A stretch of 59,226 nucleotides of DNA. Source: an uncultured Alphaproteobacteria bacterium (lineage in GTDB: Bacteria > Pseudomonadota > Alphaproteobacteria > RF32 > CAG-239). Below are positions 52,922-59,226 of the stretch, in pieces. Location of the stretch: contig CALXTN010000009.1 of the NCBI GenBank assembly GCA_944391405.1, positions 1 to 59,226 on the forward strand, written 5' to 3'. A program made the translations under genes and the position numbers. The notes beneath the pieces are model-generated. The model ran no database searches. It saw only the letters and a list, made by a program, of their open reading frames with translations, and had not been told where the DNA came from. Every line of letters starts with the position of its first letter. Position 1 is the first letter of the stretch.

Positions 52922-54997
52922 ATGCCAGATATTAGAGTATGGGAAGGTCGTGCTTATCCGTTGGGTGCAACGGCTGATGAATGGGGGGTTAATTTTGCCT
53001 TGTTCTCTGCCGGTGCTACTAAAGTGGAATTATGCTTGTTTGATAAAAGCGGCGTTAAGGAAATTGCACGGTATGAACTTCCTGTTCACGAAAATAATAT
53101 CTGGCATGTTTACCTTGAGGGAGTTACTCCTGGGCAGGTTTATGGATATCGTGTATATGGTCCATACGAACCCACTAAAGGTAAACGCTTTAATCCTAAT
53201 AAGCTGTTGTTGGATCCTTATGCAAAGAAAATTATCGGGCGGCTTATTTGGCATAAGGCGATTTTTGGTTATGATACCGATAGTATTGAAAAAGATTTGT
53301 CTTTCTCAACTTTAGACAGTGCCCCATATGTTCCGAAGTCTGTGGTGGTTGATAGTTCTGATTTTGATTGGAGCGGAGATGTTCCGCCACAAGTTGATGC
53401 TGCAAAAACTGTTTTTTATGAGCTGCATGTAAAGGGCTATACTAAATTACATCCAAAAGTACAAGATGCAAAGCGAGGAACATTCTCCGGTCTTGCCAGC
53501 AGAAGTGTTTGCGGCTATTTGAAATGGCTGGGGGTTACTTCGGTTGAGCTCATGCCAGTGAATGCGTTTATGGCTGAGAGAAATATCGGTATGAAAGATA
53601 ATTTTTGGGGATATGAAACTCTTAATTTCTTTGCCCTTGAACCAAGTTATATGGTTAATGCTGACATCAATAACTTTAAGCGTATGGTAAAGCGTTTTCA
53701 TGAGAGCGGTTTAGAGGTTATTTTGGATATGGTTTATAATCATACGCTTGAAGGTAACCATATGGGGCCGACACTTTGTTATAGAGGCATTGATAACGAA
53801 AGTTATTATACATTAGATGGAACGAATAAACGCTATTATTACGATAGTACTGGCTGCGGCGCTTCGTTTAATTTGCAGAATCCGTATGTGCTGACTCTGG
53901 TTATGGATTCAATGCGCTATATGGTTGAAGAAATGCACGTCGACGGGTTCCGTTTGGATTTGGCATCATCATTGGCTCGTGTTAAGCAAGAATTTACTCA
54001 AAGTAGCGGTTTTTTGATGGCTTTGAGACAAGATGAAGTTTTACAACTTGTTAAAGTGGCAGCTGAACCTTGGGATGTCGGAATTGGCGGATATCAATTG
54101 GGTGCTTTTCCTCCGGGGCAAATGGAGTGGAATGATAGATATCGCGATGTTACAAGACGATTTTGGCGTGGTGATGAGCGTCAAGTAGGTGAGTTAGCTA
54201 GTCGTATTTCTGGTTCAAGCGATATTTTTGGGCCCAGTAAACGAACAATTTGGAGTTCCGTTAATTATTTAACTGTGCATGATGGTATGACTTTGGCAGA
54301 TTTGGTCTCTTATAATCATAAGCATAATTATGCTAATGGTGAAGATAACCGCGATGGAAGTGATGCAAACTGGAGTTATAATTCCGGATTTGAAGGGATT
54401 ACAGATAATAAAGAAATTCTTGAAAATCGTAAGCTTCGGCAAAGAGCGATGATGAGTACGCTGCTCCTTTCTTTTGGTACGCCAATTATTCGTTCCGGTG
54501 ATGAATTTTTTAATACGCAATTTGGTAATAATAATGCCTATTGTCAGGATAATATTATTTCCTATATGGTTTGGGATGCTATAGGCAATGAAGCTATTAA
54601 TAATGTGCGCTTTGTGAAAAATCTTATCAGACTTCGTCGGAAAATGGGTATCTTTAATCGTCGTAATTTCTTTACCGGACAGGTGGTTGATGCAAAGTTG
54701 GGGATTAAAGATTTGGCTTGGTATACTGAAAAGGGAACGGAGTTTACAAGCGCAGATTGGTATCAACCGACACGTAAATCTCTATCTTATGTTGTTAGTG
54801 CTCGCGAAAAATTGTTTATGGTTATTTTAAATGCTCAGGCTAGTCATATGAAATGGAAATTGCCTAATATAAAGAAATCTTTTAAATGGAATTTATTGTT
54901 GGACAGCTCTTCTAAATTTGAAGCTGATAATTTGGCTTGCGGTGCGGAAATTTGGGTGCCGGCTTGGTCTGTTCTTTGTTTTGAAATTAAAAAATAG
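52922..54997 (+). CDS. glgX: Glycogen debranching enzyme
   Basis: The 691-residue isoamylase-type GH13 protein starts with CBM48 (GVNFALFSAGATKVELCLFD). Catalytic residues are Asp near 345 (DGFRLDLAS), Glu near 381 (AAEPWDVG) and Asp near 455 (TVHDGMTL). It removes short branches left by phosphorylase. It is 24 bases upstream of malQ. Confidence 0.95.
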   Translation: MPDIRVWEGRAYPLGATADEWGVNFALFSAGATKVELCLFDKSGVKEIARYELPVHENNIWHVYLEGVTPGQVYGYRVYGPYEPTKGKRFNPNKLLLDPYAKKIIGRLIWHKAIFGYDTDSIEKDLSFSTLDSAPYVPKSVVVDSSDFDWSGDVPPQVDAAKTVFYELHVKGYTKLHPKVQDAKRGTFSGLASRSVCGYLKWLGVTSVELMPVNAFMAERNIGMKDNFWGYETLNFFALEPSYMVNADINNFKRMVKRFHESGLEVILDMVYNHTLEGNHMGPTLCYRGIDNESYYTLDGTNKRYYYDSTGCGASFNLQNPYVLTLVMDSMRYMVEEMHVDGFRLDLASSLARVKQEFTQSSGFLMALRQDEVLQLVKVAAEPWDVGIGGYQLGAFPPGQMEWNDRYRDVTRRFWRGDERQVGELASRISGSSDIFGPSKRTIWSSVNYLTVHDGMTLADLVSYNHKHNYANGEDNRDGSDANWSYNSGFEGITDNKEILENRKLRQRAMMSTLLLSFGTPIIRSGDEFFNTQFGNNNAYCQDNIISYMVWDAIGNEAINNVRFVKNLIRLRRKMGIFNRRNFFTGQVVDAKLGIKDLAWYTEKGTEFTSADWYQPTRKSLSYVVSAREKLFMVILNAQASHMKWKLPNIKKSFKWNLLLDSSSKFEADNLACGAEIWVPAWSVLCFEIKK

Positions 54998-55021
54998 TTT
55001 GTGATGTAAGCAGGGGAGTTT

Positions 55022-57166
55022 ATGATGAGTGATCTTTTGCATCAATTGGCAGAAAAGTTGGGTATTAGTACTAGTTTTACTTATGGTGGTGGTGTCATTA
55101 AAACTAGTGTGGTCAGTGATGACTTACTTCGCTTTTTTATTGAAAGTTTAGGATATAGTGCCAAAAATGAAGCGGAGATGCAACGTTCGTTGGATCGTTT
55201 GGAGAAGAAGCGTTGGCAACGTGCTATGGATGCTATTTATGTTGTTACAAATGATAATCCGGTTATGGATATTGTTTTGCCTCAGAAAGAAGTTGAGGGA
55301 GGAATAGAGGTTTATGTGGCGCCGGAAGGACAAGATGATTTTCATCTGCTTAATGTGGCAGTAGATGAAGTAGAAACACGTCAGGAAGGGCGTATTCTTT
55401 ATGTTAAAGAGCAGATACGTGTTTGCGATAATCTTGATTTTGGTTACTATGATATTAAAGTCAAAACTTCTAAAACTGAATACAAAACCATGTTGGCGCT
55501 TGCGCCTCAGAAATGTTTTGCAATGGATACAAAAGGTAAAAGCAAATTATTTGGTTTTGCTGTTCAGCTTTATTCTGTAAAAAGTCAGAGAAATTGGGGT
55601 GTAGGTGATTTTTCTGACTTGGAAAATATGGTAGATTTGTTAGCTGACAGTGGGGGCGATGTTATCGGATTAAATCCGCTTAGTGTCTTATTACATGATT
55701 ATCCGGAGGCCGCTAGTCCGTATGCGTCAATTAGTCGCTTATTCTTAAATCCGATTTATATAGATGTTGAAAAGGTACCTTTTTATGAGGCTTCAGATAA
55801 AGATGAGGTTGCGGTTAAGAGTGCTCGCGAAAAGGAAACGATTGATTATACAACTGTTTATAATGCTAAAATTAAAGCATTACGGAATATTTTTGAACGA
55901 GTTAAGCAAAATGCAACATCTGATTATGCGAAAGAATTTCAGGCGTTTAAAAAGACTGATGGTGGTGAGTTAAATCGATTGGCTGTCTTTCAGGCTTTGT
56001 GTCATGCAAGATGCTGTGCCGATGAGAAAAATGCTAAGAAAATTCAAGAATTGCTTTCTTCCGCATTAGGGAGCGAGGTTGAGAAATTTGCTCATCAGCA
56101 TGCAGCTGAAATTGATTTCTTTAAGTTTTTGCAATTTGAGTCTGATAGACAATTGCGCTTGGTAGAAAAGAAAATTAAAGATAGAAATTTGGCTATTGGC
56201 TTATATCGTGATTTGCCGGTAGGGGTTTCTAAAGATAGTGCAGAAGTTTGGAGCGATAAATATCTCTATATGCAAGAAAGTGGTGCCGGTGCTCCTCCGG
56301 ATAGTTGTTTTCCGATCGGGCAAAAATGGGGATTGGGTGCGTTTAATCCGTTTGAACTGAAAGAACGTTGCTATAAGCCCTTTATTCGTATCTTAAGGGC
56401 GAATATGCGCTATGCCGGTGCTCTCAGAATTGACCATGTGATGGGATTGTCCAGACTTTATTTAATTCCGGATAAAGGCGAGGAAGGAACTTATTTGGCT
56501 TATAATGTTAAAGATATGTTTAATATTTTGGCGCTGGAGAGTTATTTGAATAAGTGCATTGTGGTAGGCGAATGTATAGGAAATGTTGCGGATGGCTTTA
56601 AGGAAATGTTAGCTGAACGTAATATCTATTCTTTGGGTGTGTTGTGGAATGAACGTGGACAAGACGGTTTTTCATTTAAATCTCCTAATGAGTATGAAAC
56701 TTTGTATTTTGCTTCTGTCGGTACTCATGACATGCCTCCCCTTAAAGCTTGGTGGTTTGGGGCTGAAGTGGGATTAATGAAAGATTTACAGCTGTTTACA
56801 CCAGAAGAAGCAACAAATGCTTATAAGTGTAGAGAACATGAACGTTGGCTTTTACTTAATGCGATGGATAATGAAGGTGTTTGGCCGGAAGATAAAAGAA
56901 GACAAGGCGATTATCTATTTGGTGAAGGGTATCCGGAAGGAATTGAAGAGGCGGTTCATGGATATATGGCTAAATCAAACAGTGTGGTCTTTATGTTGCA
57001 GCCGGAAGATGTTTTCCAATCTATGCGTATTCAGAATCTTCCAGGAACAGATATTGATAAATATCCAAACTGGCGTACAAAACTTCCGGTTGATGTGGAA
57101 GATATGCGTGATAGTGAGGCATATCGAAGAAATATTAACGTGGTTAAAAAATGGCGTTCTTTATAA
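55022..57166 (+). CDS. malQ: 4-alpha-glucanotransferase (amylomaltase)
   Basis: The 714-residue GH77 enzyme has a ~150-residue N-terminal extension, then QLYSVKSQRNWGVGDFSDL. Catalytic residues are Asp near 471 (RIDHVMGL), Glu near 516 (VGECIG) and Asp near 569 (GTHDMPP). It recycles short maltodextrins from GlgX. Together the three genes handle glycogen turnover. Confidence 0.95.
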   Translation: MMSDLLHQLAEKLGISTSFTYGGGVIKTSVVSDDLLRFFIESLGYSAKNEAEMQRSLDRLEKKRWQRAMDAIYVVTNDNPVMDIVLPQKEVEGGIEVYVAPEGQDDFHLLNVAVDEVETRQEGRILYVKEQIRVCDNLDFGYYDIKVKTSKTEYKTMLALAPQKCFAMDTKGKSKLFGFAVQLYSVKSQRNWGVGDFSDLENMVDLLADSGGDVIGLNPLSVLLHDYPEAASPYASISRLFLNPIYIDVEKVPFYEASDKDEVAVKSAREKETIDYTTVYNAKIKALRNIFERVKQNATSDYAKEFQAFKKTDGGELNRLAVFQALCHARCCADEKNAKKIQELLSSALGSEVEKFAHQHAAEIDFFKFLQFESDRQLRLVEKKIKDRNLAIGLYRDLPVGVSKDSAEVWSDKYLYMQESGAGAPPDSCFPIGQKWGLGAFNPFELKERCYKPFIRILRANMRYAGALRIDHVMGLSRLYLIPDKGEEGTYLAYNVKDMFNILALESYLNKCIVVGECIGNVADGFKEMLAERNIYSLGVLWNERGQDGFSFKSPNEYETLYFASVGTHDMPPLKAWWFGAEVGLMKDLQLFTPEEATNAYKCREHERWLLLNAMDNEGVWPEDKRRQGDYLFGEGYPEGIEEAVHGYMAKSNSVVFMLQPEDVFQSMRIQNLPGTDIDKYPNWRTKLPVDVEDMRDSEAYRRNINVVKKWRSL

Positions 57167-57195
57167 ACGTATTGGTAAGTATTTTGTAAGATAGT

Positions 57196-57231
57196 CAATA
57201 TCGGGCGGAATGAACTTTTCGCCTGATATTG
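57196..57231. repeat. Perfect inverted repeat between malQ and the GT-C gene
   Basis: caatatcgggcg pairs with cgcctgatattg (12-bp stem, one G-U) around a 12-base loop. No T tract follows, so it may be an mRNA-stabilising hairpin or an operator rather than a terminator. Confidence 0.6.
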
Positions 57232-57264
57232 CGTATATTAAACAGAGATAAATAGGATGGCGAT

Positions 57265-58788
57265 ATGCGGGTATTGCAAAAACTAGATTGGAAAAATTTG
57301 ATGAAAAAATTATGTGAAAGGTTGCCTATTGTCGCATTAGGATTAGACCTTGTTGCTGTTTCTGTTTTGTATGCGTTTATGACGGCACATGTACCTACCC
57401 AAAACGGAGATAATATTGAACATATACATTCTAGCTTTTTAGTTGCTCAAGGGTTTGTTCCCTATCGGGATTTTTTTCAGCATCATAATCCCTTGATGTG
57501 GTACTTGTTTGCTCCAATTGTACATTTATTTGCATATAACGCTACTGTTACAGAAGTCGTGTGTTTGATTTCTTTATTGGTGTTTTTGAAATCTTTAGTT
57601 TATGTATATAAAATAGGTTCAGAGTTTTTATGCGATAAGCGTTGGGCTATGGTTATTGTAGCTGCAATTGCGGCACCAAGTTATAAATTATATGCTGTGG
57701 ATTTTCGGCCTGATAATTATATGGTTTTTGCCTTGATGGGGGGAATTTATTATTTTTTTTCTTATTTGCGTGAACATAAGGCGGCTTCTTTGATTATTGC
57801 TTTTGTTTGGTTTTTTATTTCATTTATGTTTGCTCAAAAAGCGGTTTTTCCACTATTTTTTCTAGGATGTTTGGTACTTTACTTTTGGTATGTTAAAGAA
57901 ATAAAGACGGCAGATATTTTTAGAGCCTTAATTTTACCTATTATGGGAATGAGTGCATTTGTGGTATATTTGTGCTATTATGATATACTTGAGCTTTACT
58001 ATGTGTCTAATTTTACATTTAACCTAAATTTGGTTAATGGTTTTGATTTGAATAAAATTGTTGATTTTCCTACTTATATGGCTATTTTGGCTGGAATAGG
58101 GTTTATGGGGGTAGGGGGAGCTTGTTTTTATAAAAATAAATATTGGAAAATTATTGCAATTTTGTTTGTGACTGAGTTTATTCAACGTAAATTTTATTTT
58201 TCACCGTATTCATATTACTATTGGCTGTTGGTCTATTTTGCTGCACTTTGTGGTATTCCATTATTGGCTCGTATAACGTTTAAAAATGCATTATGGCTTT
58301 GGGTGGTTATTGCAGGGTTTTATTTTATTTTTTATAAGACTTTGTTTTTCTATATGGATGTTATAAAAATTCAATCGAAACGTGAATATTTGCCAGATTA
58401 TATTACGAGAAGTATAACTCCTTGCGATTATGTATTTAATGGTGATGGCATGATGTATAACATTTTTGGCAAAGATCCGGCTTATTATTGGCAACTTATA
58501 GGCCAACTTGATGTTATCGGTGAACAGACAGGTATTGCTCCAAAACCTAATATTAATGAACTTATTTTGCGTCTTAAACCTAAATTTGTTTATGGTAAAA
58601 GTTATTTTAATAAATTTTCAGATGAGAGTGGAAAAATGGAAATTGTCCATTATGTGGATAGAGATATTATTAATGCATTTTATGAGCAAACTAGATTTGC
58701 GTCTGTTTATAAACTAAAAAAGGAATTTGATGGAAGACAATGTGTATATGATAAATTGCTTAAGCAATGGCGATTTCAAGATAAATAA
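57265..58788 (+). CDS. GT-C-type membrane glycosyltransferase
   Basis: The 507-residue protein has about ten membrane segments. The first large loop contains QNGDNIEHIHSSFLVAQG, PYRDFFQHHNPLMWYLFAP and the later DFRPDNYMVFAL, the signature of ArnT/dolichol-phosphate-mannose-type transferases (GT39/GT83-like), with an acidic catalytic residue in the first loop. It would move a sugar from a lipid carrier to an envelope glycan or lipid. AGGATGG precedes the ATG. Confidence 0.82.
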   Translation: MRVLQKLDWKNLMKKLCERLPIVALGLDLVAVSVLYAFMTAHVPTQNGDNIEHIHSSFLVAQGFVPYRDFFQHHNPLMWYLFAPIVHLFAYNATVTEVVCLISLLVFLKSLVYVYKIGSEFLCDKRWAMVIVAAIAAPSYKLYAVDFRPDNYMVFALMGGIYYFFSYLREHKAASLIIAFVWFFISFMFAQKAVFPLFFLGCLVLYFWYVKEIKTADIFRALILPIMGMSAFVVYLCYYDILELYYVSNFTFNLNLVNGFDLNKIVDFPTYMAILAGIGFMGVGGACFYKNKYWKIIAILFVTEFIQRKFYFSPYSYYYWLLVYFAALCGIPLLARITFKNALWLWVVIAGFYFIFYKTLFFYMDVIKIQSKREYLPDYITRSITPCDYVFNGDGMMYNIFGKDPAYYWQLIGQLDVIGEQTGIAPKPNINELILRLKPKFVYGKSYFNKFSDESGKMEIVHYVDRDIINAFYEQTRFASVYKLKKEFDGRQCVYDKLLKQWRFQDK

Positions 58789-58895
58789 TAAATATATCTT
58801 ATAAATTTTGAAAACTGTTAAACTTGTTTTAAATAACAATGATATATCTTTTTTGTGTACAATGTTTTGTATAGATAGATAATTGCGGAGGGAAT

Positions 58896-59226
58896 ATGTC
58901 TGAAGTTAAACATAGAAGCGCTCTTTTTAAATTTTTTTATATTTTGCTTACTATTATCACATTTCCGATTTTTGTGATAATGTTTATCTTGAGACATCCT
59001 TTGTGGATTTTAGCTATATTGTGTTTATTGGCAGGAGGCATTGCTTATTATCCGCTTAGTCAAGGTGTTCGGCCTGAGAATATTTTTGCTTGGTATCAGA
59101 AGAAATATCAGGATATTAAATTTGAGATTGTTACAAAGGCTGTGGAAAGTGGTGAAACTGGTTTAATTCCTCAGATGGTTATTGATGAAGTTGTTAAAAC
59201 AAAACAAAAAATGGAAGAGCAAAAAG
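58896..59226 (+). CDS. Membrane protein, 3' truncated by the window
   Basis: The frame starts at ATG after GGAGGG and stays open to the window end (110 codons). Residues 10-30 and 33-52 are hydrophobic, and the rest begins a helical cytoplasmic or periplasmic region (VTKAVESGETGLIPQMVIDE). No family is recognised from this part. Confidence 0.65.
   Translation, partial: MSEVKHRSALFKFFYILLTIITFPIFVIMFILRHPLWILAILCLLAGGIAYYPLSQGVRPENIFAWYQKKYQDIKFEIVTKAVESGETGLIPQMVIDEVVKTKQKMEEQK

Overview
The window is an AT-rich bacterial chromosome segment from a member of the Alphaproteobacteria. The assignment rests on several lineage markers: an RpoA beginning [12 protein letters not shown], the cell-cycle regulator TrcR, a 6S-RNA-like gene beside zapA, the order phoH-ybeY-lnt-XRE-trmB, and efp followed by an inositol-monophosphatase homologue. 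Low GC, an [FeFe] hydrogenase, a glycogen/maltodextrin operon and many lineage-specific secreted or repeat proteins suggest a fermentative, probably host- or gut-associated organism with a reduced genome; that lifestyle is inference. No tRNA, rRNA, CRISPR array, insertion sequence or phage region was seen.

Layout. 1-1342: 3' part of a protein with octapeptide repeats and three acyl-carrier-protein-like domains, only the last keeping the phosphopantetheine serine motif. 1433-4542 (minus): secreted four-repeat protein, YmdB-type phosphoesterase, 6S RNA, ZapA and a coiled-coil partner. 4602-10121: ThiE-like barrel, a protein of 27-residue repeats, efp, a catalytically dead IMPase homologue, L31, TrcR and a small membrane protein. 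10423-17804: ASCH protein, prolyl aminopeptidase, MutT, a large subtilisin-type autotransporter-like protease, and a monomeric [FeFe] hydrogenase. 17956-23982: TlpA-like thioredoxin, small lipoprotein, a three-gene vWA / PP2C / kinase operon (TerY-P triad), a nitronate-monooxygenase-like flavoprotein and a 43-residue Cys mini-protein. 24027-28208 (minus): YqaA/DedA protein and an operon of TerB-like protein, hypothetical, YggT, YggU and FolD.

28380-34121: miaB-phoH-ybeY-lnt-XRE-trmB, without the corC and metK genes often found there. 35905-39951: secY-adk-rpsM-rpsK-rpoA, a relic of the spc/alpha ribosomal operons that lacks upstream spc genes and rplQ and has a terminator-like hairpin before rpoA. 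40179-49903: decayed genes, membrane proteins (DUF2157/GDYXXLXY pair, two MFS carriers), pyrophosphatase, a stomatin-like/NfeD pair and a DUF2934 protein. 50592-57166: glgB-glgX-malQ, followed by a GT-C-type membrane glycosyltransferase and a membrane protein running off the window.

The strongest candidates for less-described biology are the membrane-anchored TerY-P operon with a TerB-like gene nearby, the triple ACP-like protein, the IMPase pseudoenzyme coupled to EF-P, and two unrelated lineage-specific genes that share an identical 10-base leader element at exactly the same distance from their start codons and have no Shine-Dalgarno sequence.
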